Numbered from the stretch's first letter, positions 53,828 to 62,214 are shown. The stretch: 64,000 nt of DNA from DASYTH01 sp035762905 (GCF_035762905.1 NZ_DASUCC010000103.1:1-64000), one strand, 5' to 3'. Notes: generated by a model not told the origin, from the sequence alone. Numbers and translations: made by a program.

Positions 53828-54496
53828 TTATTCTACCGCCGCAACGGGTGCCGGGTGCACGCCGACAACCAGTGGGTGACAACCCCGGAACTTGCCGGGA
53901 AACCGGTTGTTCGGCCGGGTCAGGCCCAGGGTCAGCAGCAGCGGTCCGTTGCGCAGCAATGAGTCCCGGGCGTGCCGGGCGACATCATCCGGTAGCGCGC
54001 CGTCCTCGGCCCGCGCCAGCAACGGCCCCGACGTGTCCACGTCCGGCACGATCCAGTCGAACTCCTCGCCGGTGGCGTCGCTGAACGCGAACCGCAGGAA
54101 CACCCGGCCGCGGGTGGCCCGTCTGGTGAATACCCGGTGCAGGTCGGCGTACACCATCCCGAGCGAGCGTTGCCCGCCGAGCGCCTCGTGCACGCCGCGG
54201 TCCACGTACCGGTCCGTCCACTCGCGACAGCGGGCCGCGGACCAGTGCTCCGCCGGGCGCGGCTCGGCGCACAGCTCGCGGTCCTCGGGCCGCGGGTCGG
54301 CCACCGTCGGTTCACCCAGGTCGACCGCGGTCCACCGGTTGTACCGCCACGGCGAGCCGGTCCGGTCCCGCACCTGCTCCAGCGGCACCGGCTCGGGCCG
54401 CACCCACTGCCCGTCCGCGGTCAGCGCCCCCACGCACGCGTGCGTGTCGGACTGCTGGGTGACGGCCATCGGCAGCACCGCGTGCGGCTCAGGCAC
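53828..54496 (-). CDS. hypothetical protein, possibly a dual-OB domain protein
   Basis: The 222-residue protein is not firmly recognised. The start (AVTQQSDTHACVGALTADGQWVRPEPVP) and end (LTLGLTRPNNRFPGKFRGCHPLVVGVHP) have the strand-rich, Asp/Arg pattern of proteins annotated as dual OB-containing domains, which are found in several defence and nucleotide-related contexts. No catalytic motif is seen. It overlaps the O-methyltransferase gene by 8 bp, so the two are co-transcribed. Confidence 0.55.
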   Translation of the reverse strand: MPEPHAVLPMAVTQQSDTHACVGALTADGQWVRPEPVPLEQVRDRTGSPWRYNRWTAVDLGEPTVADPRPEDRELCAEPRPAEHWSAARCREWTDRYVDRGVHEALGGQRSLGMVYADLHRVFTRRATRGRVFLRFAFSDATGEEFDWIVPDVDTSGPLLARAEDGALPDDVARHARDSLLRNGPLLLTLGLTRPNNRFPGKFRGCHPLVVGVHPAPVAAVE

Positions 54497-55514
54497 GGGT
54501 GGCTTCCAGGATGCGCAGCGACCCGGACACCGGGATGGTCCGCCGGACCTGTAGCCCGGCCCGCTCGATCAGCTCGCGGTAGTCGCGCTCGGTGCGGTCC
54601 TGCCCGCCGCACAGCACGGTCAGCAGCAGGCCGCGGAACAGGTCCTCCTCGTCGGAGTCCTCGTCGATCACGCCCTCGAGCACCAGCAGCGTGGAGTCCG
54701 GGCGCATCGCGTCCCGGATCCGGCTCAGGATGCGCACGATGTCGTCGCCGTCCCAGTCGTGCAGCGCCCGCTTGATCAGGTAGAGATCGGCCTGCTCCGG
54801 CACCTTGTCGAAGAAGTCGCCGGCCACCAGCTCGTAGCGGCCGGCCACCCCGGCCGCGCCGAGCAGCCGCTCGGCCAGCGGGATGATCTCGTCGCGCTCC
54901 AGCAGTGTGCCGTGCACGCCAGGATGCGCGGCCAGGATCGCGCCAAGCAGGCTGCCGAGCCCGCCGGCAACGTCGACGATCCGCGGGAACCGGGAGAAGT
55001 CGTAGACCCGGGCGACCTCGGCGCTCTCCTCCTCCGACACCGAGCTCATCGCCGCGTTGAACCGCTCCTTGGCGTCCGGGTCGGAGCTGGTCAGCTCCCA
55101 GAACGAGACGCCGTTGTTGGCCACCTCGAACGCGGACTCGCCGGTGCGCACCGAGTGCAGCAGTTGGCCCCACGCGGCCCAGTGCCATGGCGCGGCCATG
55201 AACCGGGCGTCGGCCGACTCGGCACAGCCCGGCTTGGTCTGCAGCACCTCGGACAGCGGCGTGCTGGCGTAGGTGCGGCCGTCGTCCAGTCGCTGGAACA
55301 CGCCGAAGCTGGCCAGTGCCCGCAGCAGTCGGGCCAGGGTCGGCTCGTGCGCGCCGGTGGTCTCGGCCAGCTCGGCGACCGTCTGGTCGCGTTCGCCGAG
55401 CAGGTCGGGAATCCCCAGCTCCACCGCGACATGAATGGCGCGGGCCCGCCAGGCCCCCTGAAGGAGGGACACCATCTCTTTGCGCGTACCGAAGTCGAGC
55501 GAAAGGGTTGTCAT
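54489..55514 (-). CDS. SAM-dependent O-methyltransferase (PF00891 type)
   Basis: The 341-residue protein has an N-terminal dimerisation domain with a winged helix (AVELGIPDLLGERDQTVAELAETTGAHEPTLARLLRALASFGVF). The SAM fold carries DVAGGLGSLLGAILAAHPG (motif I) and KRALHDWDGDDIVRILSRIRDAM, which includes the catalytic His of plant-type O-methyltransferases. These enzymes methylate phenolic hydroxyls, fitting a tyrosine-derived scaffold. The ATG has no strong ribosome site. A terminator separates it from the VOC gene upstream. Confidence 0.9.
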   Translation of the reverse strand: MTTLSLDFGTRKEMVSLLQGAWRARAIHVAVELGIPDLLGERDQTVAELAETTGAHEPTLARLLRALASFGVFQRLDDGRTYASTPLSEVLQTKPGCAESADARFMAAPWHWAAWGQLLHSVRTGESAFEVANNGVSFWELTSSDPDAKERFNAAMSSVSEEESAEVARVYDFSRFPRIVDVAGGLGSLLGAILAAHPGVHGTLLERDEIIPLAERLLGAAGVAGRYELVAGDFFDKVPEQADLYLIKRALHDWDGDDIVRILSRIRDAMRPDSTLLVLEGVIDEDSDEEDLFRGLLLTVLCGGQDRTERDYRELIERAGLQVRRTIPVSGSLRILEATRA

Positions 55515-55592
55515 TCGGTTTCACTCCGTGCTCGGGGACAGCCGGATTCCATCCTTTCACGGTCGCTCTGAAATATTGGTCCAGAAATGCGG

Positions 55593-55616
55593 AAAGGGCC
55601 GGTCGACCGGCCCTTT
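55593..55616 (-). terminator. 24-bp perfect palindrome terminator
   Basis: AAAGGGCCGGTC is followed directly by its reverse complement GACCGGCCCTTT, with flanking T/A runs on both sides. It lies 20 bp beyond the stop of the VOC gene and 79 bp upstream of the O-methyltransferase start. It is a classic intrinsic terminator. Confidence 0.88.
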
Positions 55617-55635
55617 TCGCGCGGGTGAGGTCTGC

Positions 55636-56037
55636 TCAGGAGGACTTCTCCAGCGGAGCGCACAGCTCGACGTGGTTGCCGTCCGGGTCGAACACGATGG
55701 CGTAGCGCTGGCCCCAGAACGCGTCCCAGGGCTCCTTGTACTGCTCGTAGCCCAGCTCGCCGAGCTTGGCGTACACGGCGTCGACCCCGGCCGGGTCGGG
55801 ACACCCGAACGCGATGGCCACCCGGTGCCCGCCCTTGGGCGGTGACCAGTCCGGATCGAACGACTTGACCGTGTCCACCGTGTCGAAGGCCAGCTTCAAC
55901 CCGCCGGGCAGGTCGACGTCGACGTGCGGCGCCTCGTCGGCGGACTTCGGAATGTCCAGGCCGAGGTGCCGGTAGAACGCCAGCGACCTGGCCATGTCCT
56001 CGACGACCAATCCAAAAAACAGGAGTCGGGCTTCCAC
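55636..56037 (-). CDS. VOC family (glyoxalase/dioxygenase-like) protein
   Basis: The 133-residue protein has one vicinal oxygen chelate fold with two beta-alpha-beta-beta-beta modules: LLFFGLVVEDMARSLAFYRHLGLDI and VAIAFGCPDPAGVDAVYAKLGELGY, ending YAIVFDPDGNHVELCAP. The conserved Glu of the last strand is present. VOC proteins can be metal-dependent enzymes or drug-binding resistance proteins, and either fits a metabolite cluster. The GTG start follows AAAGGATC. It diverges from the LLM gene. Confidence 0.88.
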   Translation of the reverse strand: MEARLLFFGLVVEDMARSLAFYRHLGLDIPKSADEAPHVDVDLPGGLKLAFDTVDTVKSFDPDWSPPKGGHRVAIAFGCPDPAGVDAVYAKLGELGYEQYKEPWDAFWGQRYAIVFDPDGNHVELCAPLEKSS

Positions 56038-56138
56038 GTTTAGTCAGATCCTTTCGCACTATGGAATGGTGGTTGCTACAGGCTAGCAGTGCATGCCGCG
56101 GCAAATGCTGGAGCCATTCGGATGGAGGACGAAAGAGC

Positions 56139-57149
56139 ATGCCCAATCTACGCTGGGACCTGGCCCTTCCGCAGGGCGCGAATCTCGAGTTGGGCGGCGT
56201 CGCGGCCGAGGAGGGCTGGCGGCGGATGCTGACCGCGGCCGAGGAGGCCGAGCGGCTCGGCTACGACTCGGTGTGGGCGCTGGACCGGACCGAGACCCTG
56301 CCGCGCCGCGAGCCCCATCCGGTGTTCGACGGGTGGACCACGCTGGCCGCCGTCAGCCAGCGCACCCAGCGGGTCGGGCTCGGGCACCTCGGCGTGGGCG
56401 CGCCGGTGCGGGACGCCGCCGAGCTGGCCAAGCGGGCCGCCTGCCTGGACGTCATGTCCGGCGGCCGGATGACCCTGGCCCTCGAGGCCGACGGCTACCC
56501 ACCCGAACACGAGGCGCACGGCCGGCCGGTGCCCGATCCGACGGCCCGGCGCGCGGGTCTGGTCGAGACCGTGACCGCGGTGCGCCGGCTGTGGACCGAG
56601 CCGCAGGTGAGCACCGACGGCCCGCACGTCCGGCTGGACCGGGCATTCGGCTTTCCCCAGCCGCTCGCGGCGCGCCCGCCCGTGCACGTGTTCGACGACG
56701 ACCCCGGCGCACCCAGTTCGGTGCTGGCGTCGGTGGATCCGGCCGCCATCGACGGGGTGATCTGGCATGCGGCGCCGGAACAGGTGCGCGCCGGCACCGA
56801 CGAACTGCTCCGCCGGTGCACGGAGACCGGCGCCGACCCCGACCGGATCGAACGCACCGTGCTGCTGGAGTGCCGCATCTTCGACACCGTCGACGAGCGG
56901 GACACCTGGCTGGCAACGCCCTACGTCGTCATCTTCTGGAGCGAGCACCCCGACCTGTACATGCGGCGCAACGTGGCCGGCACGGTGGCGGCGGCGCGCG
57001 AGTCGCTGCAGCGCTACGTCGACGCCGGCGCCACCCGGTTCCTGGTGTGGTTCCGGGACTATCCCGAGCTGACCAGCGTGCGGCGGCTGATGACCGAGGT
57101 GGTGCCCGGGGTGACCGGGCCGCGCGAGTTGGTCGCCGAGGTGGCCTGA
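56139..57149 (+). CDS. LLM class flavin-dependent oxidoreductase
   Basis: The 336-residue protein has the luciferase-like TIM-barrel pattern: WRRMLTAAEEAERLGYDSVWALDR, GWTTLAAVSQRTQRVGLGHLGVGAPVRDAAELAKRAACLDVMSGGRMTLALEADGYPPE and the C-terminal AGATRFLVWFRDYPE. It uses FMN or F420 to oxidise or reduce substrates; the cofactor cannot be told. The ATG at 56139 follows GGAGGACGAAAGAGC. It is the first gene of a six-ORF operon in which each stop touches the next start. Confidence 0.88.
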   Translation: MPNLRWDLALPQGANLELGGVAAEEGWRRMLTAAEEAERLGYDSVWALDRTETLPRREPHPVFDGWTTLAAVSQRTQRVGLGHLGVGAPVRDAAELAKRAACLDVMSGGRMTLALEADGYPPEHEAHGRPVPDPTARRAGLVETVTAVRRLWTEPQVSTDGPHVRLDRAFGFPQPLAARPPVHVFDDDPGAPSSVLASVDPAAIDGVIWHAAPEQVRAGTDELLRRCTETGADPDRIERTVLLECRIFDTVDERDTWLATPYVVIFWSEHPDLYMRRNVAGTVAAARESLQRYVDAGATRFLVWFRDYPELTSVRRLMTEVVPGVTGPRELVAEVA

Positions 57150-58720
57150 TGTCCAGGTTCCTCACCGAGGACTGGCTGCGCCGGGCCGGCGCGGCGTTCG
57201 CCCGGCTGCCGGTGGACGACGGCAGCGCGGTGCGCATCGGACTGGCCGTCACCGACGCGCCGGACGGCGTGCTGGACGGACTGGTGCTGGCCGTCGACAT
57301 GGCCACCGGCGGCATCCGGTTCGACCGGGATTCCGCGCCGGAGAGCGGAAACCCGACGCTGTGGCTGACCCACGATGCGGCGGCCGCGCTGCTGCTCGGC
57401 TCACCCGCCGAGCGGGTCGGGGTCTTCGAGACCGGGGCGAACCGGGCCAGCGGCAACTTCACCGAGATGTTCTTCCTGGACCAGGTGTTGCAGCAGGACA
57501 GCGGCGGCGTACTGGCCGAGCTGCGGGCGCAGACCTCGGACCTGCCGGCCGGTTTCGGGCGGGACGGGTGGGCGTCGCCGGCCGATGCCGCACCGAAGGA
57601 TTCCGGCGAGTCGGCCGCGGTGGCCGCCGCGACCGAGGCGCTGCCCCGGACGATGGCCCGGCTGCGCGAGGAGTTGGGCCGGTCCACCCCCGGTGCGCAG
57701 CTCTACGTGTCCCTGCACGGCCGCCAGGTGGCCGATGTCGGCCTGGGTACCGCCCGTCCGGGAGTGCCGTTCTCCCGGCATTCCCCCACGCTCTGGTACT
57801 GCTGCGCCAAACCGCTCGGCTCGGTGGCCGTCGGCCGGCTGTGGGAGCGCGGCCTGCTCGACCCGTTCGACCCGGTTTCGGCGTACCTGCCGGACTTCAC
57901 CGGAGACGGCCGGGAACGGCTGACCCTTGCTCAGATCATGACGCACACCGGCCCGGTGCCGACCGGCCGCGATCCCTTGCACGGCTGCCTGTTCGGCCCG
58001 GACGACCTGCGCCACAAGCTGGTTCGCGAGCTGGCGATGCCGCCGGCCGAACCGGGCCGGGTGAACTACACCCAGTGGTGGGCCTGGCTGCTGCTGGCCG
58101 AGGTGATCGAGGCGGTGGACGGCCGGGACTACGACCGGTACGTCACCGAGGAGATCCTGACGCCGTGCGGCATCGCGGACAGCACCCGGGTCCGACTGTC
58201 CACCGCGGACTTCGCCCGGGTCGGGACGACGCTGCCGGTGCTGTACATCAACGCCAACGCCGGCCCGGCGGCGCCGACCTACTGGTTCTCCAGCGCGGCG
58301 GCCACCACCTGCGCGCTGCCCGGGGTGAACACCAGGGGCCCGATGTCCGACCTCGGCCGGTTCATGGAGATGCTGCTCGCCGGCGGACGGGCTCCGGGCG
58401 GCCGCATTCTCGCCCCACCAACGGTTTCCGCGCTCACCGCCCGGCACCGCAACGGCATCCGGGACCGGTTCGGCAACGCCGACTGGGGGTTGGGGTTCAA
58501 GCTCGAGTGCCGGCACCTCGACCCGGAGCTGACCGCGTTCAGCCGGCACGCCTCACCGCGCTCGTTCGGTCACGAGGGTCTGTGGACCGCGGTGTCGTTC
58601 GCCGACCCGGACGCCGGCCTGGTGGTCGCCCTGCATCTGAACGGAAAGACCCGGCACGAACGGCACGGTGCGCGGATGGCGCGGATCTGTGACGCGGTGT
58701 ATGAGGACCTCGGAACATGA
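57149..58720 (+). CDS. SCP2-like / beta-lactamase-fold fusion with Cys at nucleophile position
   Basis: The 523-residue protein has an N-terminal SCP2-like domain (about 40-125, with GLVLAVDMATGGIRFDRDSAP and FTEMFFLDQVLQQD). A class C beta-lactamase/esterase domain follows. Where SxxK is expected the sequence reads YCCAKPLG, so Cys218 or Cys219 stands in for Ser, with Lys221. The second motif is YTQ (307-309) rather than YxN, and the third is GHEG (474-477). It may be an acyltransferase or a degenerate hydrolase on lipid-like substrates. It starts at TGATG with the LLM gene. Confidence 0.82.
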   Translation: MSRFLTEDWLRRAGAAFARLPVDDGSAVRIGLAVTDAPDGVLDGLVLAVDMATGGIRFDRDSAPESGNPTLWLTHDAAAALLLGSPAERVGVFETGANRASGNFTEMFFLDQVLQQDSGGVLAELRAQTSDLPAGFGRDGWASPADAAPKDSGESAAVAAATEALPRTMARLREELGRSTPGAQLYVSLHGRQVADVGLGTARPGVPFSRHSPTLWYCCAKPLGSVAVGRLWERGLLDPFDPVSAYLPDFTGDGRERLTLAQIMTHTGPVPTGRDPLHGCLFGPDDLRHKLVRELAMPPAEPGRVNYTQWWAWLLLAEVIEAVDGRDYDRYVTEEILTPCGIADSTRVRLSTADFARVGTTLPVLYINANAGPAAPTYWFSSAAATTCALPGVNTRGPMSDLGRFMEMLLAGGRAPGGRILAPPTVSALTARHRNGIRDRFGNADWGLGFKLECRHLDPELTAFSRHASPRSFGHEGLWTAVSFADPDAGLVVALHLNGKTRHERHGARMARICDAVYEDLGT

Positions 58721-58761
58721 CCACCGCCGAAGTGCTCTTTCCCGCGGAGGCGGCAGCATGA
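58717..58761 (+). CDS. 14-codon coupling ORF before the P450 gene
   Basis: ATG at 58717 overlaps the hydrolase stop (ATGA), and its TGA at 58759-58761 overlaps the P450 ATG (ATGA). The predicted peptide is MTTAEVLFPAEAAA. The DNA for VLFPAE also contains the CGGAGG ribosome site of the P450 gene. A related in-frame stretch (VLFPPEETA) precedes the SDR at 38436. It may be a coupling leader rather than a functional peptide. Confidence 0.5.
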   Translation: MTTAEVLFPAEAAA

Positions 58762-59939
58762 CCGAGTACCTGGACCTGGGACCGTCCGCGACCGGTAGGC
58801 ACTTCCATCCGCTGCTGGACCGATTGCGCGCGGCCGGGCCGGTGCACCGCGGCGAGTTGCCGGACGGGTCGCTGGTCTGGCTGGTCACCCGGTACGCCGA
58901 CGTGCGGGCCGGACTCGCCGATCCGCGGCTGTCGCTGTCCAAGAAGCACGCCGGGAAGTGGGTGGGCTTCGGGCTGCCGCCGGTGCTGGACGCGAACCTG
59001 CTCAACATGGACCCGCCGGACCACACCCGGATCCGGCGGCTGGTCGGGCCGGCGTTCGGCCCGCGGCGCATCGAAGCCCTGCGGCCACGGATCGAGCACA
59101 TCGCCGCCGAGTTGCTGGCCGCGATCGCCCCGCGCGGCGCGGCCGACCTGGTCGCCGCGTTCGCCGCGCCGCTGCCGCTCATGGTGATCTGCGAACTGCT
59201 CGGGATCCCGCCCGCGGACCGGGCGAACCTGCGCGGCTGGACCAACGCCATGCTCACCGGCGCGCCGGACGCGGACACCGCCAGGGACAGCATCGTGCGC
59301 CTGATGGTGACGCTGATCCGGCGCAAGCGCACCGAACCCGGCGACGACCTGATCTCGGCGATGGTCTCCGCCAGGGACCGCGGCGACCGGCTGACCGAGG
59401 ATGAGCTGACCTCGCTGGCCTTCCTGATTCTGGTGGCCGGCTATGAGGATCCGGCCAACCTGATCGGCAACGGCGCGGTGGAGCTGTGCCGCTCGCCGGC
59501 ACTGTGCTCGACGCTGCTGGCCGATCCCGACGCCGCGGTGACGGAACTGCTCCGCTACGACACCTCGGCCGCGGTGGCGCCGCGCCGGTTTCCCGTCGAG
59601 GACATGGAGATCGGCGGGGTGACGATCCGGGCCGGCGAACCCGTGCTGCTGCTGATCAGCTCGGCCAACCGCGATCCTTCCGTGTTCCCGGCGGCCGGCG
59701 AGGTGCGCCTCGACCGGTCACCCAACCCGCACCTGAGCTTCGGCCACGGCATCCACTACTGCCTCGGCGCCGGCCTTGCCCGGCTGACGGCCACGATCGG
59801 CCTGACCACGCTGGTGCACCGGCTGCCCGGCCTTCGCCTGGCCGTACCCGAGGCCGCCCTTTCCTGGCTGCCGGCATTCCGGGTGCGCAGCCTGACCCGG
59901 CTACCCGTCGTCTGGAACCCCTCCGAAGGAGAGTCATGA
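58758..59939 (+). CDS. cytochrome P450 with altered I-helix
   Basis: The 393-residue P450 has the heme loop FGHGIHYCLGAG (Cys335), ExxR as ELLR (263-266) and the usual NRDP stretch. The I-helix reads AGYEDPAN (227-234), so the conserved Thr is replaced by Asp231 after Glu230. This suggests an unusual proton-relay or a substrate-assisted reaction. It is probably a soluble bacterial class I enzyme; no ferredoxin gene is adjacent. CGGAGG lies 9-10 bp before the ATG, and its stop overlaps the aldo/keto reductase start. Confidence 0.93.
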   Translation: MTEYLDLGPSATGRHFHPLLDRLRAAGPVHRGELPDGSLVWLVTRYADVRAGLADPRLSLSKKHAGKWVGFGLPPVLDANLLNMDPPDHTRIRRLVGPAFGPRRIEALRPRIEHIAAELLAAIAPRGAADLVAAFAAPLPLMVICELLGIPPADRANLRGWTNAMLTGAPDADTARDSIVRLMVTLIRRKRTEPGDDLISAMVSARDRGDRLTEDELTSLAFLILVAGYEDPANLIGNGAVELCRSPALCSTLLADPDAAVTELLRYDTSAAVAPRRFPVEDMEIGGVTIRAGEPVLLLISSANRDPSVFPAAGEVRLDRSPNPHLSFGHGIHYCLGAGLARLTATIGLTTLVHRLPGLRLAVPEAALSWLPAFRVRSLTRLPVVWNPSEGES

Positions 59940-60958
59940 AGCGCAGAATCCTTGGTGGCACCGGAATCTCGGTCAGCGAGTACGCGCTGGGCGCCATGAT
60001 GTTCAGCTCCTGGGGCGATCCCGATCCGGACAACGGCATTCGGGTGATCCACGCCGCCCTCGACGCCGGCATCAACTTCGTCGACACCGCCGACGTCTAC
60101 GGCGAAGGCGAGTCCGAGGAGATCGTCGGGCGGGCGCTGCGCGGCCGCCGGGACGAGGTGGTGCTGGCCACCAAGTTCCACAGCAGCATGGGCCCGGACG
60201 CCAACCACTCCGGCAACTCCCGCCGCTGGCTGCTCCGCGCGGTCGAGGACAGCCTGCGCCGCCTGGACACCGACCACATCGACCTCTACCAGGTGCACCG
60301 CCCCGACCCGCACACCGACATCGACGAGACCCTGTCCGCGCTGTCCGACCTGGTCCGCGCCGGCAAGGTCCGGGCCATCGGCACCTCCGCGTTCGCCGCC
60401 GAGCAGATCGTCGAGGCCCAGTGGGTCGCCGAGCGCCGCGGCCACATCCGGTTCCGCACCGAACAACCCGCCTACTCGATCCTCGCCCGCGACGTCGAGC
60501 GCGACGTCCTCCCCACCGCGTCGCGCTACGGCATGGGTGTCCTCACCTGGGGCCCGCTCGGCGCGGGATGGTTGTCCGACAAGGAAATCCGCCCCGGCAT
60601 CGGCCGCGCCAAGCTCGAAGCCGACCGCTTCGACCTGTCCAACCCCGCCAACCAGGCCAAGCAGGCCGCCGTGGCCGAACTGCGCAAGCTAGCCGCCGAC
60701 GCCGGCATGCCGCTGACCCACCTTGCCCTGAACTTCGTCCTCGCCCACCCCGCCGTCACCTCGGTCCTCATCGGCCCCCGCACCCCCGACCAACTGACCG
60801 ATCTCCTGGCCGCCCTACCCTCCACTGTGGACTGGTCGATCCTGGACCGCATCGATCAGACCGTGCCCCCCGGCACCGACCTCAACCCCGACGACCGCCG
60901 GCACACCCCACCCCCGCTGGCCGACCCGACGCTGCGCCGCCGCCCCGAGGCCCACTGA
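59936..60958 (+). CDS. aldo/keto reductase
   Basis: The 340-residue protein is an NADPH-type aldo/keto reductase with the full tetrad Asp50, Tyr55 (NFVDTADVYGEG), Lys80 (LATKF) and His121 (YQVHRPDP), and the C-terminal HPAVTSVLIGPRTPDQL cofactor site. It reduces carbonyls, or acts in the reverse direction, on an unknown intermediate. Both ends are coupled: ATGA with the P450 and TGATG with the toroid gene. Codon use becomes C-ending in the second half, as in the next gene. Confidence 0.92.
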   Translation: MKRRILGGTGISVSEYALGAMMFSSWGDPDPDNGIRVIHAALDAGINFVDTADVYGEGESEEIVGRALRGRRDEVVLATKFHSSMGPDANHSGNSRRWLLRAVEDSLRRLDTDHIDLYQVHRPDPHTDIDETLSALSDLVRAGKVRAIGTSAFAAEQIVEAQWVAERRGHIRFRTEQPAYSILARDVERDVLPTASRYGMGVLTWGPLGAGWLSDKEIRPGIGRAKLEADRFDLSNPANQAKQAAVAELRKLAADAGMPLTHLALNFVLAHPAVTSVLIGPRTPDQLTDLLAALPSTVDWSILDRIDQTVPPGTDLNPDDRRHTPPPLADPTLRRRPEAH

Positions 60959-61851
60959 TGTGCGCCGACCGGCTCGAACGCGCGGAACAATTCATCTGGC
61001 TCACCGGCAGGGCCTTGGAACAACACCGCTTCGCCCACGCCTTCCTCGGCGCCCCGGCCGCCGCCGTGGAAACCGCCCTGCTGTCCTACCTGGCCCCCTC
61101 CGGCGGCTATGCCCACGCCCTGGAACCCGACCTCCGCGGGCCCGCCCCCGAACCCCTGAGCACCGCCGTCGCCCTCCGTATCCTCACCGAGACCGGCCGC
61201 CTCACCAACCTCGACTCGTTACTCTGCTACCTCTCGGAAACATCCACCCCCGACGGCGGCCTCCCCGCCCGCAACCCCGCCGCCGGCGCCTACCCCGCCG
61301 CATCCGCCGTCCCCCCCATCCCCAACCCCACCGGCGCCCTCCAGTCAACGGCCCCCATCGCCGGCATCCTCCACCGCCACCGCGTCCAGCACCCCTGGCT
61401 CGACCAAGCCACCCAGTTCTGCTGGACCGCCCTCGAGTCCCTCACCGACTCCCACCCCTACGAACTGGCCGCCGCCGTAGAATTCCTGGACGGCACCCCC
61501 GACCGCTCCCGCGCCCACGCCGTGTCCCGCCGCCTAGGCGAACAGGTCCGCGACCGCCACCTCGTCGTCCTCGACCCCGACCGGCCCGACGACCACCCCC
61601 TCCCCTCCAACTACCCGCCCGGCCTGTACCACTATCCCTACGACTACGCCCCCACTCCCGACTCCGTGGCCCGCTCCTGGTTCACCGATGCCGAGCTGGA
61701 CCGGGCGCTGGACTTCCTGGCTCACCAACAGGAGAACGACGGTGGCTGGCGCATGCGGTTCCCGGAATGGGCGCCGGGCACGCGCCTGGAGTGGCGGCCG
61801 ATCCTGACGGTAAATTCGCTGTTGATTCTGCGTTCGTACAGCCGGGTGTGA
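60958..61851 (+). CDS. alpha-toroid (prenyltransferase/squalene-cyclase-repeat-like) protein
   Basis: The 297-residue protein has repeated helical hairpins with GG turns: LAPSGGYAHALEPD (46-59), TPDGGLPARNP (about 97-107) and ENDGGWRMRFPEW near the end. This is the alpha/alpha-toroid pattern of prenyltransferase and terpene cyclase repeats. The DxDD acid of class II cyclases is not visible, so cyclase activity is doubtful. It closes the operon, starting at TGATG after the aldo/keto reductase. Many codons end in C, which is more biased than in the genes before it. Confidence 0.65.
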   Translation: MCADRLERAEQFIWLTGRALEQHRFAHAFLGAPAAAVETALLSYLAPSGGYAHALEPDLRGPAPEPLSTAVALRILTETGRLTNLDSLLCYLSETSTPDGGLPARNPAAGAYPAASAVPPIPNPTGALQSTAPIAGILHRHRVQHPWLDQATQFCWTALESLTDSHPYELAAAVEFLDGTPDRSRAHAVSRRLGEQVRDRHLVVLDPDRPDDHPLPSNYPPGLYHYPYDYAPTPDSVARSWFTDAELDRALDFLAHQQENDGGWRMRFPEWAPGTRLEWRPILTVNSLLILRSYSRV

Positions 61852-61869
61852 ACTGCCGACCCCAGCAAC

Positions 61870-61990
61870 CGAGGTCCCATCCCAACCCCCGAGTTGCCAA
61901 CCCCAGTAACCGAGTTGCCGTCCCCAGCAACTGAACTGCGGCCTCCAACACCCGAATTCCCGTCTCCAACACCCGAGTTGCCGGCTGCAG
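61870..61990. repeat. degenerate 21-bp tandem repeats, block 1
   Basis: About six units of roughly 21 bp resemble CGAGTTGCCAACCCCAGTAA, with drift among units. They begin 19 bp after the toroid stop. Because 21 is a multiple of 3, the reading frames stay open and produce a false protein pattern on both strands. Confidence 0.85.
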
Positions 61991-61999
61991 CGGGTGAAC

Positions 62000-62165
62000 C
62001 GCCGGTTCCGGTATGCCGGGTTGGCCTGGGTGCCGTCCCCGGCTACGTCGGAACGCTCGGGTCGGTCACCCTGGCAAAGCTGGGCCCGGCGTTCCGCAGC
62101 ACGGCTGTGGACAGGTGCTCGCCGCACACAGCCGGGGCGCGGCCTGCCCACAACCGTGCACCGAA
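62000..62165 (+). repeat. hairpin repeat element, copy 1
   Basis: About 160 bp match copy 2 (62640-62805) in the opposite orientation. The core is an imperfect stem, CACGGCTGTGGACAGG (62100-62115) and CCTGCCCACAACCGTG (62143-62158), around 27 nt. The flank GCGTTCCGCAGC is also shared with copy 2. No protein function is evident. Confidence 0.75.
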
Positions 62166-62214
62166 TCACCCGCTCACCTTCCGACCACCGCGAGTCCCAC
62201 CGCCGACACCCGAT

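Noticed and set aside
60958..61851. Class II terpene cyclase
   Set aside because: GG-turn repeats are present, but the DxDD acid motif is not seen and the protein is only 297 residues.
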